From: Paenibacillus sp. JNUCC32
Lineage (GTDB): Bacteria; Bacillota; Bacilli; Paenibacillales; Paenibacillaceae
Assembly: GCF_014863545.1 (NCBI RefSeq)
Contig: NZ_CP062260.1
Location: forward strand, 1,364,001-1,428,000
Length of the DNA stretch: 64,000 bases
Direction: 5' to 3'
Shown here: positions 49,848 through 59,060 of the stretch, piece after piece
How the letters are laid out: each line of letters starts with the position of its first letter
Position numbering within the stretch: the first letter of the stretch is position 1
Program-made: the position numbers and the translations under genes
The notes under the pieces: generated by a model
Told to the model about the DNA's origin: nothing
Databases searched by the model: none
Seen by the model: only the letters and a program-made list of their open reading frames with translations

Positions 49848-52706
49848 TTGTCTTTGCTGCACATCGCCGTTTTGGCACCTTTTATCGTAGCGCTTGTGGT
49901 TATGCTGACCTACAAGCTCATCGGCCGCGTCCACACCGGATGGGTGGTTTTGCCGGTCCCGATTGCCCTGTTCGCCTATTTTTTGGGAGTTATCCCAACC
50001 ATTCAGGGAGGTGAACAGCTCCAAGCCGTCCTGGAATGGATTCCAAGAGCGGGAATAAACTTTACCGTTTATTTGGATGGATTAAGCTTGATTTTTGCAC
50101 TATTAATATCCGGCATTGGTTCACTCGTTGTCCTGTACTCTATCTTTTATATGGATAAAAACAAGGAAGCGGTCCACAGATTCTATGTGTACCTGCTACT
50201 GTTCATGGGCGCCATGCTGGGCGTCGTGCTCTCCGATAATTTGATGGTGCTGTACGGCTTCTGGGAACTGACCAGTATCTCGTCCTTCCTGCTGATTGCA
50301 TTCTGGCATCATCGGGACCGCTCCAGATACGGAGCCTTAAAATCCATGCTCATCACCGTATTCGGCGGACTTGCCATGTTCGCGGGGTTTATCCTGCTTT
50401 ATGTCATGACGGGCACCTTTAGCGTACGGGAGATCGTCGCCGATGTGGGGAGCATTGCCGGAAATGCGATGTTTATTCCGGCCATGATTCTGATCCTGCT
50501 CGGGGCCTTCACCAAGTCCGCGCAGTTTCCGTTCCATATTTGGCTGCCGGATGCGATGGAAGCACCGACTCCGGTAAGTGCTTATCTGCACTCCGCGACC
50601 ATGGTGAAGGCCGGGATCTATTTGGTGGCCAGGTTTAGTCCGGTGTTTGCCGGGCAGGCATCCTGGTTCTGGATCGTAGCGATAACGGGCTTGACCACGC
50701 TGATTTACGCTTCGATCCGCGCGATCAAGCAGACGGATCTAAAAGCGCTGCTGGCATTCTCCACCATCAGCCAATTGGGGCTGATCATGAGCTTGCTCGG
50801 TCTGGGCTCCGCCGCCGCTTATTATGGAGGCGGCGTGGACACGCTGCTCTACGCGAAAGCGACGACGGCGGCCATCTTTCATCTGATGAATCATGCCATA
50901 TTCAAAGGCGCCTTGTTTATGGTCGTCGGCATCGTGGATCATGAGACGGGCACCCGGGATCTGCGGAAGCTCGGCGGGCTGATGTCGCTTATGCCGATTA
51001 CGTTTACCGTGGCAGTCATAGGGGCTTTTTCCATGGCCGGGCTGCCTCCGTTCAACGGATTTTTGAGTAAAGAGATGTTCTTTACGGCGGTCCTTCAGGC
51101 CTCTGACATGAATTTCTGGAATGCAGAGACCTGGGGCATACTGATCCCGGTCGTCGCCTGGATTGCCAGCGTGTTTACGTTCCTGTACAGCATGATCCTG
51201 GTCTTCAAAACCTTTACCGGACGCTTCCAGCCTGAAAAGCTGGAGAAGAAGCCGCACGAAGCCCCGCTGGGAATGCTGATTCCACCGGTCATTCTGGCAT
51301 CGCTCGCCATCGTGTTCGGTTTGTTTCCGAACCTGTTGTCCCAAGCGCTCATCGAACCGGCGATGGCCGCGATTCATCCAGGGCTGCTCGGGGCGGAGGA
51401 TCGTTTTCACGTACACATCGAAATGTGGCACGGCTGGACGACGGAGATTTTCATGACCATCGGCATCATTGTTCTCGGTACCGTGCTGTATAAAATTCAC
51501 GGCAGAGCTCGAATATTGAATACATCGCTGATGAAGCGATGGACATGGAACAAACTGTATGACGGGGGATTGCGCGTTCTCGAAAGAGGCGGCGAAGCGC
51601 TGACCTCAACCTATATGACAGGCTCTCTCCGTCATTACGTGATGTATATCTTCGTGTTTTTTATAGCCGTTCTTGGCGGGGGGCTTCTGCTGATCGACAA
51701 TATCGGGTTTGATAGGACCGCTTACGCGCCGATGTCCTTCTATGAGGCCGTCGCCATACTCGGCCTGGTCATTCCGGTCATCGCGCTGCCGTTCGTCCGG
51801 ACGCGACTGATGGCGATCATATTGACCGGTGCTGCCGGTTACATGGTGACTCTGTTCTTCGTCCTGTTCCGGGCGCCGGATTTGGCGCTGACCCAGATGG
51901 TCGTCGAGACGGTATCCGTGATGCTGTTCCTGCTCTGTTTCTATCATCTGCCGAAGCTGAAGCGGGAGAAGGTGCCGATGAGCTTGAAATGGAGAAATCT
52001 GCTTATTTCGGCAGGCGTCGGTGCTGTCGTAACCTTGATCGCCCTGGCTGCGAGCAGCGGCAGGACTTTCGACTCCATTGCGGATTACTTCATTCAAGAG
52101 AGCTATCGCTCTGCCGGCGGCAAAAATATCGTCAACGTCATTCTGGTGGATTTCCGCGGCTTTGATACCCTGCTTGAAATTACGGTTCTGGGCATTGCAT
52201 CCCTTGGAATTTATGCCTTGATCAAAATCGATTTGGGAGAAGGGATTCTGGGAGAGCGGGATCGTTATGAAGGGGCATATCTGCCCAACAGCAATGATGT
52301 CATTCTTCGAACCGTATCCAAGGTGGTTATCTTTATCGTGGTAACCTTCTCCTGGTTCCTGTTCAACTCGGGACACCATGAGCCGGGCGGCGGATTTATC
52401 GGAGGACTGATGACCTCTGCGGCACTGGTTCTGTTATCCATGGCTTTCGGCATGGATATGACCCGCAAGATCGTGCCTTTCGAGTTCCGAAAGGTTACGG
52501 CGGCGGGACTTGCCATCGCCCTGCTTACAGGGATCGGCTCCTTTGCTTTTAACGCACCGTTCTTAAGTCATTCCTTCGGTTATTTCAACCTGCCGCTGCT
52601 CGGGAAAACGGAGCTGGCTACTGCGGTTCTCTTCGACCTCGGCGTTTATTTGGCCGTAGTCGGCGTGACGATGACCATCATCAATTCGATCGGGAGGGAT
52701 AACTGA
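49848..52706 (+). CDS. mrpA: Mrp Na+/H+ antiporter subunits A and B, fused
   Basis: 952 residues. The N-terminal 800 are MrpA (homologous to complex I NuoL) with about 21 helices, the conserved lysine and glutamate region ALLAFSTISQLG, LMNHAIFKGALFMVVG and LPDAMEAPTPVSAYLHSATMVKAGI. The last 140 residues are a complete MrpB/MnhB domain beginning at NDVILRTVSKVVIF with HEPGGGFIGGLM. The gene starts TTG at 49848 after AGGAGGAG. MrpB is separate in B. subtilis; the fusion explains why no mrpB gene follows. It is the first of six genes for the antiporter that maintains sodium and pH homeostasis. Confidence 0.93.
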   Translation: MSLLHIAVLAPFIVALVVMLTYKLIGRVHTGWVVLPVPIALFAYFLGVIPTIQGGEQLQAVLEWIPRAGINFTVYLDGLSLIFALLISGIGSLVVLYSIFYMDKNKEAVHRFYVYLLLFMGAMLGVVLSDNLMVLYGFWELTSISSFLLIAFWHHRDRSRYGALKSMLITVFGGLAMFAGFILLYVMTGTFSVREIVADVGSIAGNAMFIPAMILILLGAFTKSAQFPFHIWLPDAMEAPTPVSAYLHSATMVKAGIYLVARFSPVFAGQASWFWIVAITGLTTLIYASIRAIKQTDLKALLAFSTISQLGLIMSLLGLGSAAAYYGGGVDTLLYAKATTAAIFHLMNHAIFKGALFMVVGIVDHETGTRDLRKLGGLMSLMPITFTVAVIGAFSMAGLPPFNGFLSKEMFFTAVLQASDMNFWNAETWGILIPVVAWIASVFTFLYSMILVFKTFTGRFQPEKLEKKPHEAPLGMLIPPVILASLAIVFGLFPNLLSQALIEPAMAAIHPGLLGAEDRFHVHIEMWHGWTTEIFMTIGIIVLGTVLYKIHGRARILNTSLMKRWTWNKLYDGGLRVLERGGEALTSTYMTGSLRHYVMYIFVFFIAVLGGGLLLIDNIGFDRTAYAPMSFYEAVAILGLVIPVIALPFVRTRLMAIILTGAAGYMVTLFFVLFRAPDLALTQMVVETVSVMLFLLCFYHLPKLKREKVPMSLKWRNLLISAGVGAVVTLIALAASSGRTFDSIADYFIQESYRSAGGKNIVNVILVDFRGFDTLLEITVLGIASLGIYALIKIDLGEGILGERDRYEGAYLPNSNDVILRTVSKVVIFIVVTFSWFLFNSGHHEPGGGFIGGLMTSAALVLLSMAFGMDMTRKIVPFEFRKVTAAGLAIALLTGIGSFAFNAPFLSHSFGYFNLPLLGKTELATAVLFDLGVYLAVVGVTMTIINSIGRDN

Positions 52707-52708
52707 CC

Positions 52709-53047
52709 ATGGAACTATATATGTCGCTTGCCATCGGAATTATTTTCGCGGTTGGGATCTACCAGATCTTATCCAAGAGCCTGCTGCGGATCATTCTTGG
52801 CACTTCGCTGTTAACCCACGGCGTCCATCTGCTGCTGCTGACCATGTCAAGGCTGAAGACCGGGGCTGCGCCGCTGCTTGGCGAGGAGGCCTCCTCTTAC
52901 GTTGATCCGGTTCCGCAAGCATTGATTTTGACGTCCATCGTCATCAGCTTTGGCGTCACGTCGTTCTTTTTCGTACTGGCTTATAAAGCATATCAACGGT
53001 TGGGCACGGACAACATGGAGGAGTTAAGGGGGATGGACGATGAATAA
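52709..53047 (+). CDS. mrpC: Mrp antiporter subunit C
   Basis: 112 residues with three helices, homologous to complex I NuoK (GTSLLTHGVHLLLLTM, DPVPQALILTSIVISFGVTSF). Its start is two bases after the mrpA stop and it overlaps mrpD by eight bases, so it is a tight operon member. Confidence 0.95.
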   Translation: MELYMSLAIGIIFAVGIYQILSKSLLRIILGTSLLTHGVHLLLLTMSRLKTGAAPLLGEEASSYVDPVPQALILTSIVISFGVTSFFFVLAYKAYQRLGTDNMEELRGMDDE

Positions 53048-54521
53048 CGTGATTGTGCTTCCGCTCCTGATTCCTTTGGTTACGGCCGTCATGCTTATTT
53101 TCTGTTCCAAATACGTCCGCGCGCAGCGGTGGATCAGCGCGGTTAGTATTCTAATCAACCTGCTTTGTGCCCTGTTCATCGTCAACCAGGTGAGTAACGA
53201 AGGCATCCAGACGCTTCATATGGGCGGATGGCAGCCCCCGTACGGGATCGTGTTCGTGGCGGACATGCTGGCCGCACTGCTGGTGCTTACGACGCTGATC
53301 GTTGCGGGAGCCTGCCTGTTCTATGCTTTTCGGAGCATCGGGGAAGAGAGAGAGAAGCATTACTTCTATCCCTTTTTTCAATTTCTGCTGGCCGGCGTGA
53401 TCGGATCGTTTCTGACGGGGGATCTGTTCAACCTGTTTGTCTGCTTTGAGGTCATGCTGATCGCTTCCTATGCGCTGATCGTGCTGGGCGGCACCAAGCG
53501 ACAGCTGAGAGAAACCTTGAAGTACATGCTGATTAACATTATTTCATCCACCTTGTTTGTTGCAGCCGTAGCTTATTTGTACGGCACGGTCGGCACGCTG
53601 AACATGGCGCATCTGTCCCTGCGTGTGGCAGAAGTACAGCAGGACGGAATCTTGTCGGTCATTGGCCTTTTGTTCCTGATCGTATTCGCACTGAAGGCAG
53701 GCTTGTTCCTGTTCTTCTGGCTGCCCGGTTCCTACAGCGCACCTCCGGCGGCCGTAACGGCTCTGTTCGGCGCCCTGCTGACGAAGGTCGGGTTATATGC
53801 GATTATTCGAACCTTTACGCTGATCTTCCATCACGATACCGGCAACATTCACGCCGTCATCGGCTGGATGGCCGCAGCTACGCTCGTTCTGGGCAGCTTG
53901 GGCGCGGTTGCGTATAAGGATCTCGGACGCATCCTGAATTACAACATCATCATTAGCGTGGGCTTCATCGCCTTTGGTGTAGCAGTGGCCTCCTCCGATT
54001 CCTTAAACGGAGCCGTGTTCTATTTGATGCATGATATGATCGCTAAGGCGCTGCTGTTTATTCTGGGCGGTATCATCATGGCGAGCGCGGGCGCGAGCAA
54101 GCTGAGCGAAATGGGCGGCCTGATGAAGCGCCATCCCCTGGTAGGGTGGATGTTCTTCATCGTGGCGCTGGCGCTGGTCGGCATCCCGCCGCTTAGCGGA
54201 TTTCTTGGCAAAGTCCTTATCGTTCGCGGCGGACTGAGCGAGGGGCATTATGCGCTGACGGGATTGGCGCTGGCATCAAGCCTGGCGGTGCTCTACTCCC
54301 TGATCAAAGTGTTTATGGGAGCATTCTGGGGCGAATTCCCAGGGCCTAACGAATCGCGGCCGGTCAGAATCCATCGGACCGCATATGCGGGAGCGATCGG
54401 GCTTGCGATCATAGTGATTGTCCTGGGGGTCGGTTCAGAATGGGTATATTCCTATACCTCCCAAGCAAGCGCCGTATTATCCGATCCGTCACTATACATT
54501 CATGCCGTATTAAAGGAGTAG
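53040..54521 (+). CDS. mrpD: Mrp antiporter subunit D
   Basis: 493 residues, about 14 helices, homologous to NuoM/N. Motifs include LTGDLFNLFVCFEVMLIASYAL with the conserved Glu, KAGLFLFFWLPGSYSAPPAAVTALF, and YLMHDMIAKALLFILGG with the conserved Lys. It forms one of the two proton-translocating units with MrpA. Overlaps mrpC and is followed by mrpE after five bases. Confidence 0.95.
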   Translation: MNNVIVLPLLIPLVTAVMLIFCSKYVRAQRWISAVSILINLLCALFIVNQVSNEGIQTLHMGGWQPPYGIVFVADMLAALLVLTTLIVAGACLFYAFRSIGEEREKHYFYPFFQFLLAGVIGSFLTGDLFNLFVCFEVMLIASYALIVLGGTKRQLRETLKYMLINIISSTLFVAAVAYLYGTVGTLNMAHLSLRVAEVQQDGILSVIGLLFLIVFALKAGLFLFFWLPGSYSAPPAAVTALFGALLTKVGLYAIIRTFTLIFHHDTGNIHAVIGWMAAATLVLGSLGAVAYKDLGRILNYNIIISVGFIAFGVAVASSDSLNGAVFYLMHDMIAKALLFILGGIIMASAGASKLSEMGGLMKRHPLVGWMFFIVALALVGIPPLSGFLGKVLIVRGGLSEGHYALTGLALASSLAVLYSLIKVFMGAFWGEFPGPNESRPVRIHRTAYAGAIGLAIIVIVLGVGSEWVYSYTSQASAVLSDPSLYIHAVLKE

Positions 54522-54526
54522 TGGAT

Positions 54527-55006
54527 ATGGGCCATCAAATCCTGTTAAATATCATCATTGCCATTGTCTGGATGTTCCTGAACAATAACTGGTCTCCCCA
54601 GCAATTCATTGTTGGATACCTGATCGGCATCTTGCTCATTTATATGCTGCGGCGCTTCTGGCCGAACGACTTCTATTTGCGCAAGCTGTGGTCCATCCTG
54701 ATGCTGCTGCTCTTGTTTCTAAGCGAACTGTTTAAATCGAGCGTCACGGTCATCGGTCAGATCATAAGACCGAAGCTGAACGTTCGTCCCGGCATCTTCG
54801 CTTACTCCACGGAGCTGAAATCCGATTGGGAGATCACGGTGCTATCGTGCCTGATCTGCTTGACGCCAGGAACGCTTACCCTGGAAGTGTCGCGCGAGGG
54901 TCAGACGCTTTATATTCATGCGATGGATATCGAGGACGTCGAAGAGCTGTCGAATCAGATTCGCGGTACCTTCGAACGGGCGATCAAGGAGGTGACCCGC
55001 ACATGA
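54527..55006 (+). CDS. mrpE: Mrp antiporter subunit E
   Basis: 159 residues from ATG at 54527 (AAAGGAGTAG upstream). Two to three N-terminal helices (NIIIAIVWMFLNNNWSPQQFIVGYLIG) and a cytoplasmic domain with LTPGTLTLEVS, typical of MrpE/MnhE. Overlaps mrpF by four bases. It is a subunit specific to Mrp complexes, needed for assembly or activity. Confidence 0.94.
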   Translation: MGHQILLNIIIAIVWMFLNNNWSPQQFIVGYLIGILLIYMLRRFWPNDFYLRKLWSILMLLLLFLSELFKSSVTVIGQIIRPKLNVRPGIFAYSTELKSDWEITVLSCLICLTPGTLTLEVSREGQTLYIHAMDIEDVEELSNQIRGTFERAIKEVTRT

Positions 55007-55296
55007 TCCAGAGCATGCTGATTGCTTCGCTGGTGATTTTGTCGCTTGCCATCCTGGGCTGCTTGTATCGCTTGATCAAGGGACCCTCCATGAACGACCG
55101 GATCATGTCGCTGGATACGATCGGAATCATCCTGTTGTCCATGATCGCTGTGCTGTGCATGCTCTTCCGCACAACGGTCTATTTTGACATCATATTGCTG
55201 ATCGGAATTCTAACGTTTATCGGAACGACCGCACTCGCCAGATATATCGAAAGGGGTGACGTCATTGAACGCACAAACGATGAGTCAGATCGGTGA
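55003..55296 (+). CDS. mrpF: Mrp antiporter subunit F
   Basis: 97 residues from ATG at 55003, overlapping mrpE. Three helices with the MrpF motif LIKGPSMNDRIMSLDTIGI containing a conserved Asp implicated in ion binding. Overlaps the mrpG start region by about 30 bases. Confidence 0.94.
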   Translation: MIQSMLIASLVILSLAILGCLYRLIKGPSMNDRIMSLDTIGIILLSMIAVLCMLFRTTVYFDIILLIGILTFIGTTALARYIERGDVIERTNDESDR

Positions 55297-55675
55297 GTTT
55301 CTGATTGCGCTGATGGTGCTGCTCGGAGCTTTACTCGGCGCATTGAGCGCATTCGGCCTGATTCGCCTGCCGGATGTGTACATGAGATCCCACGCAGCCA
55401 CGAAGAGCGCTACCCTTGGCGTCCTCTTTATTCTTGCGGGCGCATTTCTATATTTCACCTTTTACTTGGAGCATGTCAGCGCGAAGCTGCTGCTGGGGAT
55501 CGTGTTCGTTTTCATTACGGGTCCGGTTGCCGGCCACTTGAACGGGAGGGCGGCTTACCGGTCTGGGGTATCCATGTGGGAGAAAAGCGTTCATGATGAC
55601 CTGAAGCCTGCTCTCAAGCGTGAACGTGAACGCATGCGCGATTCCCGGAAGGCCGAACATTCCGAGAAAGGATGA
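55265..55675 (+). CDS. mrpG: Mrp antiporter subunit G
   Basis: 136 residues from TTG at 55265, ten bases after AAAGGGG; GTG at 55256 and ATG at 55280 are alternative starts. Three helices with FGLIRLPDVYMRSHAATKSATLG, the MrpG/MnhG signature. The C-terminal tail is strongly charged (KRERERMRDSRKAEHSEKG), longer than in many homologues. Last gene of the Mrp operon, followed by a terminator. Confidence 0.92.
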   Translation: MNAQTMSQIGEFLIALMVLLGALLGALSAFGLIRLPDVYMRSHAATKSATLGVLFILAGAFLYFTFYLEHVSAKLLLGIVFVFITGPVAGHLNGRAAYRSGVSMWEKSVHDDLKPALKRERERMRDSRKAEHSEKG

Positions 55676-55718
55676 CCGCAAACCGTAAACAAGTTCCCGA
55701 TGAATAATGGAGAAGATG

Positions 55719-55753
55719 AGATGGGCTTTCCAAGCATATGGGAAGCCCATTTC
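55719..55753 (+). terminator. Rho-independent terminator of the Mrp operon
   Basis: GAGATGGGCTTTCC pairs with GGGAAGCCCATTTC through a seven-base loop, then TTTCT. Confidence 0.82.
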
Positions 55754-55871
55754 TGGATTGCATGCCTGGCTCACGAATATCATTTCGTGGTAAAATTGAC
55801 CAAAACGGGTTCGCGGAGTGATGGGATATCACGCTAGGAAAGCTGATCCTGAACAAGGAGAATGTGTACAG

Positions 55872-56753
55872 ATGGTATTGGATACAGATCAAACGAAAAT
55901 AAGAGAGCTGTCTTCCTTTCTTGCCCGAATGAATGGGGATCGTCATCATCATGTCGGATATTGCGGCGAACAGGAAGGGGAGATTTATAGCACGCTGCTG
56001 GAAGATTTTTCGGAAAATGGCCGGCTGAGCAGCCAGCGATTTACCGTGATCTATGATCAAGATCAGATGGTAGGCGCATTGGGTTTCGATGTGGACGAAG
56101 AAGAGGGAACTGCTGAGATATGGGGACCTTTTATCGATGGACAAGGCGAGCTTTGGCATCGATTGGCGAAGGAGCTATGGGTTGAAGGAACAACGAAGCT
56201 GAATGGCAGCGTATCACGCTATTTCGGATTTTATAATGCAGCTCATCTGTCCGCTGCGAGGTTTATGGAGGACAAAGGGGGAAGAAAGACAGGCGTGCAT
56301 CATGTACTGAGATTCCAAAAATCCACCTTGTTAACGAATGCCGCGCCTGGATTGCAGGATATCACGCCCGAGTATTGGGATGAGTTCGCGGATCTGCATG
56401 GCAAGGCCTTCCCGAATACCTATCTCAGCTCGGAGTCTATTTTGCGGAAGCTGGATGAGGATCACCGGCTCTTCATACTTACGGAAGATGGCCGTTTCGC
56501 CGGGTATGTGTATGTGGAGGGAGACCCCGAATTCCAGGAAGGAAGCATAGAGTACATTGCGGTATCCGAACATTTCCGGCGCAAAGGCTATGGCCGGATC
56601 CTGCTTGATCAAGCGCTCCATTATTTATTCCAGGTCCTGCAGCTGGAAGAAATCTCGCTATGCGTGGACCAGGACAATGCAGGGGCGCTCCAGCTGTATC
56701 ATCGTGCGGGCTTTGAAACGGTGCATAAACTGGCGGCATACGTATTGGAGTGA
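55872..56753 (+). CDS. Tandem GNAT acetyltransferase
   Basis: 293 residues from ATG at 55872 (CAAGGAGAATG upstream). Two GNAT folds: the N-terminal one is degenerate, while the C-terminal one has the acetyl-CoA loop VSEHFRRKGYGRILLDQAL and the ending NAGALQLYHRAGFE. A cytoplasmic N-acetyltransferase; substrate not assigned. It stands alone between the Mrp operon and a convergent TVP38-type gene. Confidence 0.88.
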   Translation: MVLDTDQTKIRELSSFLARMNGDRHHHVGYCGEQEGEIYSTLLEDFSENGRLSSQRFTVIYDQDQMVGALGFDVDEEEGTAEIWGPFIDGQGELWHRLAKELWVEGTTKLNGSVSRYFGFYNAAHLSAARFMEDKGGRKTGVHHVLRFQKSTLLTNAAPGLQDITPEYWDEFADLHGKAFPNTYLSSESILRKLDEDHRLFILTEDGRFAGYVYVEGDPEFQEGSIEYIAVSEHFRRKGYGRILLDQALHYLFQVLQLEEISLCVDQDNAGALQLYHRAGFETVHKLAAYVLE

Positions 56754-56790
56754 ACATGATGATTTCCAACATAGCACGCCCATAAATAAC

Positions 56791-56834
56791 AAGACCCGCC
56801 ATCCCAGCAATCGGGACCGGCGGGTCTTCTTGTT
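56791..56834. terminator. Bidirectional terminator between convergent genes
   Basis: AAGACCCGCCATCCC pairs with GGGACCGGCGGGTCTT around a seven-base loop, with TCTTGTT on the plus side. Confidence 0.85.
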
Positions 56835-56840
56835 AAACAT

Positions 56841-57494
56841 CTAACGCTTCGTCTTTTTACTGCTGATGACGACGCTTCCGGACTGATCATCGTGATGGTA
56901 ACGGTTTTCCATCTTTTTGCCGGCCAGCCACAACAGCCAGAGGACGACGGCCGCGATAAGAATGCGCCAAGGCTGCTGGATAAAGGCCTGCCAGTCATGT
57001 CCGATGAATGCCACCATGAAGATCATTACGGATTTGCCTGCCATAACGGCGATCGTGAACGTTGTAGCCGATACCGTGCTGATGCCGGATGCGATATTGA
57101 TCAGCGAGGAAGGCGTAAAGGGAAAGCAGTACAGGATGAAGATCGGCGTAAAGCCCTTTTCTTCAATCCAATGGAAGAAACGCTGGGAACCCGGCATTCT
57201 TTTTTGTATAAGCAATCCCAGTTTGCCTCCCAGCTTGCGAACAATCCAAAACACCGTGACGGATCCAAGGCAAACGCCGATCCAGGACAGCAGGAATCCC
57301 CACCATAAACCATAGGCTGCGGAGTTTCCCATCACCAGGACGATGAGGGGCAGAAAGGGGAGAAACGCCTCTATAAATGGAAGCAAAATACCCGGAATGG
57401 GACCCAGCCGCGAGTACTGCTGCAGCCATCCCTGCACTTGATCCATGTCAATTTCTTTCATATGGGTCCACACGTTCTGAAGCCATTCCAACAT
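56841..57494 (-). CDS. TVP38/TMEM64-family membrane protein
   Basis: 217 residues with five or six helices. IPGILLPFIEAFLPFLPLIVLVMGN, FWIVRKLGGKLG and FCFPFTPSSLINIASGIS-type motif (read YCFPFTPSSLINIASG) identify the VTT/SNARE-associated superfamily, related to DedA. Probably a lipid scramblase- or translocase-like protein. It has no operon partner; upstream lies a gene-poor stretch. Confidence 0.88.
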   Translation of the reverse strand: MLEWLQNVWTHMKEIDMDQVQGWLQQYSRLGPIPGILLPFIEAFLPFLPLIVLVMGNSAAYGLWWGFLLSWIGVCLGSVTVFWIVRKLGGKLGLLIQKRMPGSQRFFHWIEEKGFTPIFILYCFPFTPSSLINIASGISTVSATTFTIAVMAGKSVMIFMVAFIGHDWQAFIQQPWRILIAAVVLWLLWLAGKKMENRYHHDDQSGSVVISSKKTKR

Positions 57495-57740
57495 GATGAG
57501 TAAATCCTCTCCCTGCCTGGGGTAAATTATGTATTTTCTCGTCGATCGCGGATGGAATATATTATATCATAACCGGAATCAATATTATAAATTGCAAGTA
57601 TTGGCCCTGCCCGGTTCCAGTCGATTCGGTCATGCCCTGCAGCGATGGGTCAGGAATAGATCGAAAGGTATATGGGGCGGGACTGTACTCCTTATGTCCG
57701 GGGGACCCGGTCATGGTCTGAAAGATCCATGTGACATGGT
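57495..57740. other. Gene-free stretch upstream of the TVP38-type and YitT-type genes
   Basis: No convincing gene. It contains an AT-rich part (57540-57595) suitable as the promoter of the minus-strand gene, and short GC-rich palindromic pieces around 57690-57720 without a clear terminator. Nothing else is recognised. Confidence 0.5.
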
Positions 57741-57778
57741 GTGTCAACATTGACACGCCATTCCTTTTTTTAATACAA
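57741..57778 (+). promoter_or_regulatory. Promoter with overlapping palindrome upstream of the YitT-type gene
   Basis: GTGTCAACATTGACAC (57741-57756) is a palindrome whose right half contains -35 TTGACA (57750-57755); TACAAT follows after an 18-base spacer. An unidentified repressor could bind the palindrome and block the -35. Confidence 0.6.
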
Positions 57779-57830
57779 TGGTTCTTCGACAGGCTTTAGC
57801 GTGTGAAAAATGATACAAAAGGAGAATGGC

Positions 57831-58697
57831 ATGGTCAAAAATCACAAAAAACTGACAGTCGGCGAAATTCTGAAACGGTTCATCTTTATCACCGTCGGTG
57901 CAATTCTGATGGCCGTGGCGCTTGAGATCTTCCTGGTGCCCAACGAAATCATCGATGGTGGAATTACCGGTATTTCCATCGTATTATCATCGATTACGCC
58001 CATCAAATTGGGGGTATTCCTGTTTATCATCAACTTACCGTTTCTGTTTATCGGTTATAAGCAGATTGGCAAAACGTTTGCGTTTTCCACGCTGTACGGA
58101 ATCGTGGTGCTGTCGGTGGCGACAACCTTCCTGCATCATGTAGATCCGTTCACGAACGAGAAGATTTTGGCGGTATTATTCGGCGGATTGGTTCTGGGCC
58201 TCGGGGTCGGTCTTGTCATCCGTTACGGCGGTGCGCTTGACGGGACGGAGATCGTAGCCATCCTGCTGTCCAAGAAGCTGCGAATGCCGGTCGGTCAGAT
58301 CATCATGATCATCAACGTTTTCATATTCATTACCGCAGGGTTTGTATTCGGTGCAGATTCGGCGATGTATTCGATCTTCTCATACTACATAGCGGCAAAA
58401 GTGATGGATATTGTGGTAGAGGGCTTGGACGAGTCCAAATCCGTTACGATTATATCCAACGAATATGAGGAAATTTCGAGTGCCATCATGCAGCGTCTGG
58501 GACGCAGCACGACCATGATCTATGCTAAGGGCGGATATTCGAAAGAGGACACGCAGATGATTTATTGCGTCATCACCAGGCTGGAGATTGCGAAGCTGAA
58601 GACCGTGGTGCAGGAGATAGACAAGAACGCATTTATTTCGATTCAAAATGTCGCGGACGTGCTGGGCGGAAGCATGGCAAAGTCCGATATTCATTAG
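57831..58697 (+). CDS. YitT-family membrane protein (DUF161/DUF2179)
   Basis: 288 residues from ATG at 57831 (AAAAGGAGAATGGC upstream). Six helices with VPNEIIDGGITGISIVLS and GALDGTEIVAILLSK motifs, then a C-terminal cytoplasmic DUF2179 domain (SKSVTIISNEYEEISSAIM, GYSKEDTQMIYCVI). Function is not established for the family. Monocistronic, ended by the strong terminator at 58739. Confidence 0.9.
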   Translation: MVKNHKKLTVGEILKRFIFITVGAILMAVALEIFLVPNEIIDGGITGISIVLSSITPIKLGVFLFIINLPFLFIGYKQIGKTFAFSTLYGIVVLSVATTFLHHVDPFTNEKILAVLFGGLVLGLGVGLVIRYGGALDGTEIVAILLSKKLRMPVGQIIMIINVFIFITAGFVFGADSAMYSIFSYYIAAKVMDIVVEGLDESKSVTIISNEYEEISSAIMQRLGRSTTMIYAKGGYSKEDTQMIYCVITRLEIAKLKTVVQEIDKNAFISIQNVADVLGGSMAKSDIH

Positions 58698-58738
58698 GGA
58701 TACGTTTAAGCTATCGTCTTGATACGCTGATTAACGAA

Positions 58739-58780
58739 GCGGCCCTCTGCAGATAAGTTCTGCAGAGGGCCGCTGTTTTC
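58739..58780 (+). terminator. Rho-independent terminator
   Basis: GCGGCCCTCTGCAG (58739-58752) pairs perfectly with CTGCAGAGGGCCGC (58760-58773), then TGTTTTC. Confidence 0.88.
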
Positions 58781-58799
58781 GTGATCGGCAATCCGCCGA

Positions 58800-59012
58800 T
58801 CACTTCCGTACTTCAAAAAACTCGCATTCGTCCCGTTTGTGATAGCCGAGCGAACTGACGCTGGATTGCGTAATGACGGTATCGTCGGTGAAACGGATGA
58901 CAAGACTCCCGGAATCAATCAAATGATTATCCTTGAAGATGCGTATACGGATCTGCTGCTCCATGACTTCTTGAAAGTCCTGGTCGGTCAATAACGGTCT
59001 GACGATCGGCAT
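58800..59012 (-). CDS. Small conserved protein of unknown function
   Basis: 70 residues; predicted all-beta (IRIRIFKDNHLIDSGSLVIRFTDDTVIT) with an acidic-basic C-terminal tail. TTAGGAGTTGG lies upstream of the ATG at 59012. It follows thymidine kinase on the same strand after 48 bases and may be co-transcribed. Not recognised. Confidence 0.6.
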   Translation of the reverse strand: MPIVRPLLTDQDFQEVMEQQIRIRIFKDNHLIDSGSLVIRFTDDTVITQSSVSSLGYHKRDECEFFEVRK

Positions 59013-59060
59013 GGATGACCAACTCCTAACGTAAAAAGGTGGTTTGATTGCGATAACGTC

